This document shows, piece by piece, positions 1 through 7,482 of a stretch of DNA of 14,524 bases (positions are counted from its first letter, which is position 1; each line of letters starts with the position of its first letter). The stretch covers positions 1 through 14,524 of the forward strand of contig JAEWSD010000209.1 of assembly GCA_023398615.1 (NCBI GenBank), written 5' to 3'. Under the pieces are notes generated by a model, which did no database searches, was not told the origin of the DNA, and was given only the letters and a program-made list of their open reading frames with translations. A program made the position numbers and the translations under genes. Source of the stretch: Bacillota bacterium. Its GTDB lineage: Bacteria; Bacillota; Clostridia; Lachnospirales; Lachnospiraceae.

Positions 1-386
1 AACGGGGTTTTACGATATACCGGCTGTTTACATACAAAGCCGTCTAAAAAGATATAGTTTGGTTTTACACCTTCCATATCCTCATCACACACTCTAATTT
101 CCCTCGCAAATACTGACAATACCAAACGGTTTTTACTGTCCTCGTGCCGGTTGTATGAACGGAACTGTCCGTTCACTTCGACAAATTTTCCTTTTAAATC
201 CGATTTCACATCGATAAGCCGCTCCGATATCATAATCGGTATGATATCGTAAGAATTGCTTAACCTGCTTACCGACACATCCAACACATAAAAACCTTCC
301 CCGAATACATCATGGCTGAATGCAAAATCATTCATAACCTCTCCTGCAATACTTACTTGATTGTTATCAAATACTTTATCTGTCAT
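1..386 (-). CDS. SSB-like OB-fold single-stranded DNA-binding protein, C-terminus cut by window edge
   Basis: The visible part is 128 residues from the N-terminus (MTDKVFDNNQVSIAGEV...). It reads as an OB-fold protein of the single-stranded DNA-binding (SSB/PriB-like) group found in Lachnospiraceae. Diagnostic stretches are 'SIAGEV', 'HDVFGEGFYVLDVSVSRLS', 'VEVNGQFRSYNRHED' and 'NRLVLSVFAREI', followed by 'IFLDGFVCKQPVYRKTP', which is the start of a second OB-like strand set. The expected role is binding single-stranded DNA in replication or repair in the cytoplasm. The start at 386 has GGGAG at 396-400 with nine bases of spacing. The gene is divergent from typA. Assignment rests on remembered family pattern; the C-terminal half and any acidic tail lie outside the window. 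Confidence 0.8.
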   Translation of the reverse strand, partial: MTDKVFDNNQVSIAGEVMNDFAFSHDVFGEGFYVLDVSVSRLSNSYDIIPIMISERLIDVKSDLKGKFVEVNGQFRSYNRHEDSKNRLVLSVFAREIRVCDEDMEGVKPNYIFLDGFVCKQPVYRKTP

Positions 387-550
387 TTCGTATGACTCCC
401 TTCTCTTTAATCCTGTTCTGTACAATATTGATTGGCTTACCAATTTTATTGTAATGAATTTAAAGATAAATTTTTCTCCATTACTATATTTATGCCAAGT
501 TGTAAAATTTTAGAAGTTAAATTCAAAAATTCCCAAATAAATATTTATCC

Positions 551-578
551 TTGTAAATTTTCATTTATATGGTACAAT
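551..578 (+). promoter_or_regulatory. Putative sigma-A promoter for typA
   Basis: TTGTAA (551-556) and TACAAT (573-578) are separated by 16 bases, about 90 bases upstream of the typA start. Each hexamer has one or two departures from consensus. It lies in the AT-rich divergent spacer 387-667, which otherwise holds a small ATTGG-CTTA-CCAAT inverted repeat (431-444) and the hairpin at 619-640. I see no gene in the spacer. Confidence 0.55.
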
Positions 579-618
579 ATTCGAGTTAGAGTATTACTAT
601 ATTTAATTGTAAAAAAAC

Positions 619-640
619 GCAATAAATATTCGTTTATTGC
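619..640. other. 8-bp perfect inverted repeat in the typA leader
   Basis: GCAATAAA (619-626) and TTTATTGC (633-640) form a perfect 8-bp stem around a 6-base loop, ending 11 bases before the typA Shine-Dalgarno AGGAAGG (652-658). On the minus strand the stem is followed by seven T residues, so it could act as a weak terminator for antisense transcription running toward ssb. On the plus strand it would be a hairpin in the typA 5' leader. The stem is AT-rich and thus only marginally stable. Confidence 0.45.
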
Positions 641-667
641 AGGATCCGACCAGGAAGGAAGTACTTT

Positions 668-2509
668 ATGAAAATGAAAAGAGAAGATGTTCGTAACATC
701 GCAATTATTGCCCATGTTGACCACGGTAAAACGACATTGGTCGACGAGCTGTTAAAACAAAGCGGTGTGTTCCGTTCTAACCAGACCGTACAGGAAAGAG
801 TCATGGACTCCAACGATATCGAGAGGGAACGCGGAATTACGATACTTTCAAAAAATACGGCCGTATATTATGAAGGCATTAAAATCAATATAATCGACAC
901 CCCCGGACATGCGGATTTCGGAGGAGAGGTAGAACGCGTGCTTAAAATGGTCAACGGTGTTATACTTGTCGTAGATGCTTTTGAAGGCGCCATGCCTCAG
1001 ACTAAATTCGTTCTGAAGAAGGCTTTGGAGCTTGAACTTCCGGTAATCGTATGCATTAATAAAATGGACCGCCCGGAAGCCAGACCGAAGGAAGTAATTG
1101 ATGAGATCCTGGAACTGTTTATCGAGTTGGATGCTTCGGAGGATCAGCTGGACAGCCCGTTCGTATATGCTTCCGCAAAGTCGGGAGTAGCCGTTCTTGA
1201 ATTGGAGGATTCACCCGAGAGCATGAAGCCGCTGTTCGAAACAATAGTCAATTATATACCTGCCCCCGAAGGTGATCCGGAGGCCGGAACACAGGTTTTA
1301 ATCAGCACCATAGATTATAATGAGTATGTAGGACGTATCGGCGTCGGTAAGGTGGATAACGGAACCATCCGGATAAATCAGGATGCCGTTCTTGTGAATG
1401 CCCATGAACCGGATAAATGCCAGAAGGTAAAGATCAGTAAGCTGTACGAATTTGACGGCCTGAAAAAAGTGGACGTTGCCGAAGCAACGGTAGGTTCCAT
1501 TGTAGCCATCTCCGGTATAGCCGATATCCATATTGGAGATACTATATGTTCACCGGATAACCCGCAGCCTATTACGTTCCAGAAGATATCCGATCCGACG
1601 ATCGCAATGGACTTTATTGTAAATGACAGCCCGCTTGCGGGCCAGGAAGGAAAATATGTAACCTCACGTCATTTACGTGACCGTTTATTCCGGGAACTGA
1701 ATACGGATGTAAGCCTTAGGGTGGAAGAAACAGATACCACCGAATGCTATAAGGTATCCGGAAGGGGCGAGCTGCATCTGTCCGTCCTGATCGAAAATAT
1801 GCGCCGTGAAGGATATGAGTTTGCGGTAAGTAAGGCCGAGGTATTATATAAGCAGGATGAACACGGCAAGAGGCTGGAGCCTATGGAAACGGCCGTTATT
1901 GATGTCCCGGAAGAATTCTCGGGTACCGTTATCGATAAGCTGAGCCAGAGAAAAGGGGAACTGCAGGGAATGTCTGCCTCCGGCAACGGAGGTTACTCCA
2001 GATTGGAGTTCTCTATTCCCTCACGCGGGCTGATCGGCTACCGCGGTGAATTTTTAACGGATACCAAGGGAAACGGCATCATGAACACGCTTTTCGAAGG
2101 ATACGGTCCATATAAAGGAGATATCCAGTACCGGAAACAGGGTTCCCTGATCGCTTACGAATCGGGCGAAGCAATTACTTACGGCCTTTATAACGCACAG
2201 GAACGCGGTACTTTATTTATCGGACCCGGTGAAAAGGTTTATTCCGGTATGGTTGTAGGCCAGAATGGCAAGGCGGAAGACGTTGAGGTCAATGTATGCA
2301 AACGGAAACAGCTGACCAATACACGTTCCTCAAGTGCCGACGAAGCATTAAAACTGACACCGCCAAGAATATTAAGTCTTGAACAGGCTTTGGAATTTAT
2401 CGATACGGATGAATTACTGGAGGTTACCCCAACAAGCTTACGGATACGCAAGAAGATACTGGATCCTACACTTCGTATGAGGTCTAAGAGAAATGCCCAA
2501 AACAAATAA
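668..2509 (+). CDS. typA: TypA/BipA ribosome-associated translational GTPase
   Basis: Full-length TypA of 613 residues, the usual size. The EF-G-like G domain carries G1 AHVDHGKT (15-22), G2 RGIT (55-58), G3 DTPGH (77-81), G4 NKMD (131-134) and G5 SAK (169-171). Beta-barrel and EF-G III/V-like domains follow, then the TypA-specific C-terminal domain with the 'SRGLIGYRGEFLTDTKG' stretch. In characterised bacteria TypA binds the 70S ribosome in a GTP-dependent way and helps ribosome assembly and growth under cold or other stress. The start at 668 has AGGAAGG at 652-658 with nine bases of spacing; the next ATG (674) is too far from it. The next gene begins 15 bases after the stop, suggesting co-transcription. 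Confidence 0.97.
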   Translation: MKMKREDVRNIAIIAHVDHGKTTLVDELLKQSGVFRSNQTVQERVMDSNDIERERGITILSKNTAVYYEGIKINIIDTPGHADFGGEVERVLKMVNGVILVVDAFEGAMPQTKFVLKKALELELPVIVCINKMDRPEARPKEVIDEILELFIELDASEDQLDSPFVYASAKSGVAVLELEDSPESMKPLFETIVNYIPAPEGDPEAGTQVLISTIDYNEYVGRIGVGKVDNGTIRINQDAVLVNAHEPDKCQKVKISKLYEFDGLKKVDVAEATVGSIVAISGIADIHIGDTICSPDNPQPITFQKISDPTIAMDFIVNDSPLAGQEGKYVTSRHLRDRLFRELNTDVSLRVEETDTTECYKVSGRGELHLSVLIENMRREGYEFAVSKAEVLYKQDEHGKRLEPMETAVIDVPEEFSGTVIDKLSQRKGELQGMSASGNGGYSRLEFSIPSRGLIGYRGEFLTDTKGNGIMNTLFEGYGPYKGDIQYRKQGSLIAYESGEAITYGLYNAQERGTLFIGPGEKVYSGMVVGQNGKAEDVEVNVCKRKQLTNTRSSSADEALKLTPPRILSLEQALEFIDTDELLEVTPTSLRIRKKILDPTLRMRSKRNAQNK

Positions 2510-2524
2510 AGAGAAGGTAGAAGA

Positions 2525-3451
2525 ATGGGGATTGAATTTAAAAAATTTACGATATTGGACGGCATGAGGATACAGAATTATTCCGAACTGCGTCCGGTTT
2601 ATCTGTCGGAACGCCAGTTTGTGAACCAGTACATCTGGGAAGAATTCTATGATACCTACTACTACCGGAACGATACCTATATGGTATGTGTTATGGGTCA
2701 GGAGAAAGGCTTCTTCCCCATGATGCCATTGTGTAGGCAGGAAGATATTATAAAAGTTTTCACAGAAATGAAAGACTATTGGAATAATGTATTGAATCAG
2801 CCGCTGAATATGTATCTGATCGATCAAGCCTTCCTGGAAACTCTTAAAACGATTCCGGGATTCTGTGAAGAATTCAGGATCGTTGACGACAGAAATTGCT
2901 ATGATTATATCTATGATGCGGAAAAGCTCCGTACCTTAAGCGGAAAGGCATACCATAAAAAGAAAAACCATCTGAATTCATTTCTCCGGAATTATGCCGG
3001 ACGTTTTGAATACCGTGAACTATCCTGTCAGGATGTAACGGAAATTCAGGAATTTCATAAGCATTGGCTGGATAACCGGGAATATGAGGATAAAAATAAC
3101 AGCATCCGCAGCGAGGAGAGCGGAATTCACCGGATATTTCAAAATTGCGGCATGATTGACTGCAGGCTGGGCGGTGTGTTTATCGATAACAGGCTCGAAG
3201 CATATTCTCTCGGCACCTATGCGCCGGATATTCGCTGTGCCTTCATTCATATAGAAAAGGCCAACATTAGTATTCCGGGACTCTATAATTATATCAACCA
3301 ACAGTTCCTGATCCATGCTTTCCCTGATGCCGAAATCGTAAACCGTGAAGATGATATGGGCCAGGAGGGACTTCGTAAGGCAAAGCTTTCCTACCAGCCG
3401 ATACGGCTTGAAACGAAATTCCATATCTACCAGAATCTTTTACAGAATTAA
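2525..3451 (+). CDS. DUF2156 / phosphatidylglycerol lysyltransferase C-terminal domain-like protein
   Basis: 308 residues, soluble, with no membrane segment. It resembles the stand-alone DUF2156 (LPG_synthase_C) family, a doubled GNAT-like fold. Supporting stretches are 'LSGKAYHKKKNHLN' (138-151), near the middle of such proteins, and 'VNREDDMGQEGLRKAKLSYQP' (272-292), close to the conserved '(N)xExDLGxxGLRxxKxSxxP' pattern. In MprF this domain moves an aminoacyl group from aminoacyl-tRNA to a lipid, but free-standing cytosolic versions have no established substrate, and without the MprF flippase part I would not call this a lipid-modifying enzyme. It lies 15 bases after typA and 26 bases before crcB, probably in one transcript. 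The start has AGAAGG just upstream. Confidence 0.8.
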   Translation: MGIEFKKFTILDGMRIQNYSELRPVYLSERQFVNQYIWEEFYDTYYYRNDTYMVCVMGQEKGFFPMMPLCRQEDIIKVFTEMKDYWNNVLNQPLNMYLIDQAFLETLKTIPGFCEEFRIVDDRNCYDYIYDAEKLRTLSGKAYHKKKNHLNSFLRNYAGRFEYRELSCQDVTEIQEFHKHWLDNREYEDKNNSIRSEESGIHRIFQNCGMIDCRLGGVFIDNRLEAYSLGTYAPDIRCAFIHIEKANISIPGLYNYINQQFLIHAFPDAEIVNREDDMGQEGLRKAKLSYQPIRLETKFHIYQNLLQN

Positions 3452-3477
3452 AGCGTGAAAAGAGGATCGTGAGCATT

Positions 3478-3888
3478 ATGAGGAAATATGTATTTATTGG
3501 CTGCGGAGGATTTACAGGAGCTATTTTAAGGTATTTGGGGGAAAAGGCGGAGATCCGTCATTACTTTCAAGACTTTCCCTTGAATACCCTTATTATAAAT
3601 CTCAGCGGAGCCTTTTTACTTGCTTTGATCTTAACAGCCGCCTATGAGATTTTAAAAATGGACGAGGATATCAGGCTTGGTATTGCAACAGGGTTCCTGG
3701 GAGCGTTTACTACTTTTTCAACCTTGTGCAAGGAAACAATTGGGCTTATGCGCGGCGGAGATTACTTTTTGGCAATCATATATGTTACTGCTTCAGCCGT
3801 ACTTGGTCTTGGCGCAGTCTGCCTGGGAATCACAGCCTCCCGTAAAGTACTCTCTAAATTTTTACAAAATCGACGAAACAGCAGATAA
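3478..3888 (+). CDS. crcB: Fluoride channel subunit CrcB/FluC, first of an adjacent pair
   Basis: 136 residues with four predicted membrane helices. FluC hallmarks: GCGGFTGAILRY (8-19), the pore-lining Asn in 'LIINLSG' (N41) and 'GFLGAFTTFSTL' (72-83) with the Phe-box residues F77 and F80 and the central Na-binding turn. The family exports fluoride passively as an antiparallel dimer. A GTG at 3469 would add three residues, but GAGG (3462-3465) is only three bases from it and 12 from the ATG at 3478, so I prefer the ATG. The C-terminal tail is strongly basic (RKVLSKFLQNRRNSR), which by the positive-inside rule puts both ends in the cytoplasm. I saw no fluoride riboswitch upstream; it probably rides on the typA transcript. 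Confidence 0.93.
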   Translation: MRKYVFIGCGGFTGAILRYLGEKAEIRHYFQDFPLNTLIINLSGAFLLALILTAAYEILKMDEDIRLGIATGFLGAFTTFSTLCKETIGLMRGGDYFLAIIYVTASAVLGLGAVCLGITASRKVLSKFLQNRRNSR

Positions 3889-3913
3889 GACAATGAAAAG
3901 AGATGAACATTAA

Positions 3914-4270
3914 TTGGATTTATTATTAGTTGGTATCGGCGGATGCCTTGGAAGTATTGCCAGATTTCAAACAGGAAAGATCATATCAAAAAAAACCAGG
4001 GTTACCTTTCCATTAGGGACATTCATTATTAACCTTACCGGAGCTGTGCTTTTGGGGATCGTAACAGGTATGGATGCCGGCAATCATGCTTACCGTCTTT
4101 TAGGCGATGGCTTCCTGGGCGCATTCACTACCTTTTCAACCTTTATGTATGAAGGATTTAATTTGTTTAAAAAAAATGAAAAATTGAACGCATTTATATA
4201 TATCCTGAGTTCTCTGCTGCTTGGAATACTTGGATATCTAGCCGGCTATACATTCATAAAGCTCTGTTGA
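3914..4270 (+). CDS. crcB: Fluoride channel subunit CrcB/FluC, second of an adjacent pair (TTG start)
   Basis: 118 residues, four predicted helices, with the same hallmarks: GIGGCLGSIARF (7-18), pore Asn N40 in 'FIINLTG' and 'GFLGAFTTFSTF' (66-77) containing F71 and F74. The start is odd. The codon just upstream (3911-3913) is TAA and no ATG fits the expected N-terminus, so TTG at 3914 is the only sensible start. An in-frame ATG at 3893 gives only MKRDEH before that TAA. The Shine-Dalgarno is weak (AAGAGA around 3898-3903). Basic residues concentrate in the helix 1-2 loop (K22, K26, K27, R29) and the 3-4 loop, which predicts outside termini, opposite to the first subunit. The pair probably forms a heterodimer. 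Confidence 0.92.
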   Translation: MDLLLVGIGGCLGSIARFQTGKIISKKTRVTFPLGTFIINLTGAVLLGIVTGMDAGNHAYRLLGDGFLGAFTTFSTFMYEGFNLFKKNEKLNAFIYILSSLLLGILGYLAGYTFIKLC

Positions 4271-4300
4271 TACGAGAAAGAGTTTTATTATATAAAAGTA

Positions 4301-4337
4301 GATGCCCTGCCTCAGATAGCCTCCAAGGCAAAGCATC
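4301..4337. terminator. Candidate hairpin between convergent crcB and the HTH-Panacea gene
   Basis: GATGC (4301-4305) pairs with GCATC (4333-4337), and TGCCT (4308-4312) with AGGCA (4326-4330), with a 2x2 internal loop and a 13-base apical loop. It sits between two convergent genes where a shared terminator is expected. There is no T-run on the plus side and only a short TTTT stretch on the minus side, so termination strength is doubtful. Confidence 0.4.
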
Positions 4338-4354
4338 CCTCTATAAATACATAA

Positions 4355-5149
4355 TTACTGCAACTGATTTTTAATCTCTATAATGCGTTTATCCGGATAC
4401 CTGTTTATTTCATTCAGGCTATGTATAGCATATTGTGACAGGATTTCCCGGAAATGGTTCTTTATGGTATCCTTTGCGATGATGCGGTTGCTTTCCTTAT
4501 CCCTGGAGATACGATAGTTCGATCGTTCCTCATTGTATAAGGTCTTGATAGCTTTCGGCCCATACCAGGAAAAGGAATTGACAACTTTATCTACAACAGC
4601 AGTCTCCTGTTCCGTTAATCTGCCTTCCGGAATCTCAAGAACGCCTGCAACACGGTTCTTCATACTTTCATACAGCTTTACATACGGTATACTGTCATGA
4701 TTCACACAATAATCTTCTTCGATTAATTCCTTATCGTATAAGGCTAAAGAAAATGCCTGTGAATAATACAATAACCATTGGATGTAAACCGGACTGACAT
4801 CTGCTTCACACAGTGACACGATATAATGGGCAATCAGGCTTATCTTGGATTCCATCAATTTGCTGAGAACCGCTTTCTTGCTCTTTCGGAACGCAACATC
4901 AGTTAATTTATCCCTGTTCTTTAACAACAGTTCATAATAATAGGACGGTTCCTCCTCAATAGCCCTTAATTTACTTGAGTATTCCGTGGTAGGTACATCC
5001 CCTTCAATATACCTGATAATTGTAGTTTCGCCCCAGCCCAACAACTTTGCCAACGGCTTTTTACCTATACGATAATCATCCAGAATAGTCCTGATTTCAT
5101 TTACCGTGATAATTAAATCAGAATTTTTCGGTAGCTTATCCTCTTTCAT
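4355..5149 (-). CDS. HTH plus Panacea (SocA/DUF4065-like) domain protein, orphan antitoxin-like regulator
   Basis: 264 residues in two parts. Residues about 16-58 form a helix-turn-helix of the MqsA/Xre-like sort (IGKKPLAKLLGWGETTIIRYIEG). Residues about 103-225 resemble the Panacea domain (former DUF4065, SocA-like): 'YIQWLLYYSQAFSLALYDKELIEED', 'PYVKLYESMKN' and 'LTEQETAVVDKVVNSFSWYGPKAIKTLYNEE' match its helix pattern. Panacea proteins are known as antitoxins that neutralise varied toxins, and HTH-fused forms can regulate their own genes. No toxin-like gene lies next to it: one neighbour is a FluC gene, the other a YtvI-like permease 219 bases upstream. The start has GAAAGGA at 5158-5164. 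A strong promoter and a 12-bp palindrome precede it. Domain assignment is by eye, so moderate. Confidence 0.75.
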   Translation of the reverse strand: MKEDKLPKNSDLIITVNEIRTILDDYRIGKKPLAKLLGWGETTIIRYIEGDVPTTEYSSKLRAIEEEPSYYYELLLKNRDKLTDVAFRKSKKAVLSKLMESKISLIAHYIVSLCEADVSPVYIQWLLYYSQAFSLALYDKELIEEDYCVNHDSIPYVKLYESMKNRVAGVLEIPEGRLTEQETAVVDKVVNSFSWYGPKAIKTLYNEERSNYRISRDKESNRIIAKDTIKNHFREILSQYAIHSLNEINRYPDKRIIEIKNQLQ

Positions 5150-5204
5150 AATCTCATCCTTTCAGTATATTGTCTTCTCCAAGATACTTTTCAAGTGAAT
5201 AATT

Positions 5205-5216
5205 CCTTAATTAAGG
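5205..5216. promoter_or_regulatory. 12-bp perfect palindrome at the predicted start of the HTH-Panacea transcript
   Basis: CCTTAATTAAGG is a perfect palindrome lying immediately downstream of the -10 box of the leftward promoter, so it covers the predicted transcription start. This is where a self-repressing HTH protein would bind. Binding by the adjacent gene product is an inference from position only. Confidence 0.45.
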
Positions 5217-5218
5217 TT

Positions 5219-5247
5219 ATCATATATATTTTTTTTAAAAAGGTCAA
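5219..5247 (-). promoter_or_regulatory. Strong sigma-A promoter for the HTH-Panacea gene
   Basis: On the minus strand, TTGACC (5242-5247) and TATGAT (5219-5224) are separated by exactly 17 bases, with one mismatch to consensus in each hexamer and an AT-rich spacer. The start codon is about 65 bases downstream. Confidence 0.75.
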
Positions 5248-5368
5248 TATTAATTCTAAAAAAAGTTCCCTGTATTTGGAATTTGTTAATATTTTCAAAA
5301 AATAAGTATTTATTCATACTATAATGACATTATTCTACAATATTTGAGGATGGTTTCCACAGTATAAG

Positions 5369-6490
5369 CTAAAATTTTCTGAATTCGTTGATATCATGAA
5401 CTATGATCTTAAAACCCCGGATCGTCCGGTCGAACATACCTAAACGGAAAAAGCTGATTAATACCATTCCGATCGGTATTCCGATAATCATACCAAGTAC
5501 TCCCATAAAACGATATCCGATAAACATAAAAAGCAAAGTGCTGAACGGGCTGATGCCTATACTGTCACCTACCATTTTCGGCTGCAATACCTGTTTAACT
5601 ACTTGACAGATAAGGTAAATTACCAACAGGAAAATCGCCCTTCCGTAATTGCCGAGAATAAAATCGGCCAGAGCCCAGGGCCAAATAACCGCTCCGGTTC
5701 CAAAGAATGGAAGAAAATCCAAAAATGCTACTCCTGCCGCCAGCAGGAAGGAATAGTTCACCTGTAATATCTCAAAGCCTACAAACATGATCACCAGCAG
5801 GATAATCATAATTTTAAACTGGGCTTTAAAGTATCCGCCGACTGCGGTTTTAAAATTCGATATGATTAAATGATAGCTCTTTATCAGGGAATCCGGCATT
5901 ATTTTCTTTACTTTCCCTACGATATTATCCCTCTCGGCGATAAAAAAGTATGCCGAAAGCAGGGTTATAATGGACATTAAAAATGTTTCCACGACATTCT
6001 TCGCAAACGTTCCCGCGGTGCTGATGGAAGGCAGATTGTCCTCCGAAACCAGATTTGTACCGTACTCCTGAAGACTGACGGAAAACTGATCCACATAATC
6101 CTTCGTGCTTGCGGGAAGAATCTCGTACACACCCTGCAGGCTTCGGGACAGCTCATTAATCTGGTTTTCAATATTCCTGTATATATTCGGCATATCGTTC
6201 AACAGCGCTTTTAATTCATTCAACGTAAACGTAATCAAGGCATAGAATACACCTACGATTGCCGCAATAACAACAATGATAATGATAGCCGAACTGTGTT
6301 TGCGAAGTATCCTTACCCTCTGCTCAAGAAATCTGACTAACGGATTGGCAATCATGGAAACAATCCAGCCGATAACAAAAGGCATAAAGAATCGCAGCAG
6401 CGGCGGAACCGCAGCTATGATAATAAGGACAGCCAACGCTGTCAGTAATAGGTTAATTGCTATTTTAACATAAATACCACGGTTTCTCAT
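5369..6490 (-). CDS. AI-2E family transporter, YtvI-like integral membrane protein
   Basis: 373 residues, polytopic. There are two N-terminal membrane segments (about 9-50), another near 67-90, a long polar domain (about 91-165), then further helices. This is the AI-2E transporter (PF01594) layout. 'LDFLPFFGTGAVIWPWAL' (257-274) and 'KPKMVGDSIGISPF'-like sequence (QPKMVGDSIGISPFSTL) are typical of the YtvI subgroup seen in spore-formers, where YtvI is listed as a sporulation membrane protein. The transported substrate is not known; the family also includes Na/H antiporter-like and autoinducer-exporting members, so I assign none. The start has GGAGAG at 6497-6502, six bases away. No terminator was seen after the stop. 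It is probably a single-gene unit. Confidence 0.88.
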   Translation of the reverse strand: MRNRGIYVKIAINLLLTALAVLIIIAAVPPLLRFFMPFVIGWIVSMIANPLVRFLEQRVRILRKHSSAIIIIVVIAAIVGVFYALITFTLNELKALLNDMPNIYRNIENQINELSRSLQGVYEILPASTKDYVDQFSVSLQEYGTNLVSEDNLPSISTAGTFAKNVVETFLMSIITLLSAYFFIAERDNIVGKVKKIMPDSLIKSYHLIISNFKTAVGGYFKAQFKIMIILLVIMFVGFEILQVNYSFLLAAGVAFLDFLPFFGTGAVIWPWALADFILGNYGRAIFLLVIYLICQVVKQVLQPKMVGDSIGISPFSTLLFMFIGYRFMGVLGMIIGIPIGMVLISFFRLGMFDRTIRGFKIIVHDINEFRKF

Positions 6491-6535
6491 TCAATACTCT
6501 CCAAAACAAATATTGTAACTGTATCTGCATTAATT

Positions 6536-6564
6536 ATAATATATTTTCCTCCTAAGTGTAACAA
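6536..6564 (-). promoter_or_regulatory. Possible promoter for the YtvI-like gene
   Basis: On the minus strand TTGTTA (6559-6564) and TATTAT (6536-6541) lie 17 bases apart. A better -10-like TATAAT (6533-6538) is also present but at 20-base spacing. A stray AGGAGG falls inside the spacer and does not serve an ORF I can support. An inverted repeat TTAAGA-CAA-TCTTAA (6577-6591) lies just upstream. Confidence 0.4.
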
Positions 6565-6605
6565 TTTTTTTAAAGCTTAAGACAATCTTAATTATTTTAG
6601 TTGCC

Positions 6606-6625
6606 GTTCAGCCTTACGGCCGAAC
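6606..6625 (-). terminator. Stem-loop after znuB
   Basis: GTTCAGCC (6606-6613) and GGCCGAAC (6618-6625) form an 8-bp stem, one pair being a wobble on the minus strand, around a TTAC/GTAA tetraloop. It lies six bases past the znuB stop. There is no clear T-tract on the minus strand, so it may protect the 3' end or be a weak terminator. Confidence 0.45.
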
Positions 6626-6631
6626 CATAAC

Positions 6632-7471
6632 TTATTTTACGATAGGCTTAAAGATCAAAGTGAGAAAGAAAATTGCCGACGCAATCATTACAATGGTCGG
6701 TCCTGCTGCGGTATTATTGTAATAGGACAGGATCAGGCCGAGTATTCCGGAAAACACGGCAATACATACTGAAAAAATATGATACTCCCGCATATTCACG
6801 GCCAAGTTCCGGCTGGAAGCAGCCGGAAGGATCAGTAAAGCATTTATGATCAGAATTCCTACCCACTTGATGGAAAGCATTACAATCAGGGCAATAATTA
6901 CCACAAATATGTTATCAATCAGGGAAACATTGATATGCTTACTCTTTGCCAGGGTCTCATTAATGCTTACCGCATGCAGCTTATTAAAACAAAGACACCA
7001 GAAGCTGACCGTTACCGCAAAGACCATCAGCAGTAAGAATATTTCAAGCGGGGTGATACTTAAGATATCACCTACCAGTAGGCCGGAATACTTTGCGAAA
7101 TTGCCGCCCTTTGAAAGTATCATCAGGCCCAGGGCCGTACTTAAGGATGAGAATACGGAGATTACTGTATCGGTAGATACGGTTTTCCTCCGTTTGATCT
7201 GATTCAGGAGCAGGGCAAATACAACGGCAAACAGCACCATAGAAAGATTCGTATCGGCAATACCGAAGAGAATGCCCGCTGCCATGCCCGTAAGTGCCGA
7301 ATGTCCCAGCGCATCCGAAAAAAATGCCATCCTGTTATTAACAATCATAGTGCCGAGAATTCCGAATAAAGGTGTTATTATGATGACAGCCAGCAAAGCA
7401 TTCTTCATAAAATCATATCGGATCCATTGAAAGGGCAGGATTGCTTCCATTAATTTATATAAGGTATCCAT
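6632..7471 (-). CDS. znuB: Zinc ABC transporter permease (ZnuB/AdcB-like, ABC-3 family)
   Basis: 279 residues, with about eight hydrophobic helices filling nearly the whole protein, typical in size for ABC-3 permeases (PF00950). Family stretches visible include 'MIVNNRMAFFSDALGHSALTGMAAGILFG', with the conserved Asp-Ala-x-x-His-Ser-(A/S)-x-(T/P)-G pattern, and 'WVGILIINALLILPAASSRNLA', matching the 'G-x-L-L-x-x-A-L-L-I-x-P-A-A' helix. It forms the membrane channel for the metal delivered by the binding protein. It starts 11 bases after the ATPase stop, and its AGGAGG (7480-7485 region) overlaps that TAG stop, which suggests translational coupling. Zinc rather than manganese is inferred from the binding protein. 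Confidence 0.9.
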   Translation of the reverse strand: MDTLYKLMEAILPFQWIRYDFMKNALLAVIIITPLFGILGTMIVNNRMAFFSDALGHSALTGMAAGILFGIADTNLSMVLFAVVFALLLNQIKRRKTVSTDTVISVFSSLSTALGLMILSKGGNFAKYSGLLVGDILSITPLEIFLLLMVFAVTVSFWCLCFNKLHAVSINETLAKSKHINVSLIDNIFVVIIALIVMLSIKWVGILIINALLILPAASSRNLAVNMREYHIFSVCIAVFSGILGLILSYYNNTAAGPTIVMIASAIFFLTLIFKPIVK

Positions 7472-7482
7472 ATCGTGCCCTC

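Noticed and set aside
432..671. 79-codon open frame in the divergent spacer before typA
   Set aside because: It is very AT-rich, lacks a ribosome binding site, covers the likely typA promoter and runs into the typA start; the translation looks like no known family.
3677..3913. 78-codon frame overlapping the first FluC gene
   Set aside because: It is a shifted frame of a well-supported channel gene with no independent start signal.
5207..5317. 36-residue leftward open frame (MNKYLFFENINK...) upstream of the HTH-Panacea gene, considered as a missing small toxin
   Set aside because: It has no ribosome binding site, overlaps the strong promoter of the following gene and reflects AT-rich composition.
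6528..6560. AGGAGG followed by an ATG upstream of the YtvI-like gene, as a leader peptide
   Set aside because: Spacing of about 20 bases is too long and the frame does not resemble a conserved peptide; the motif sits in a promoter spacer.
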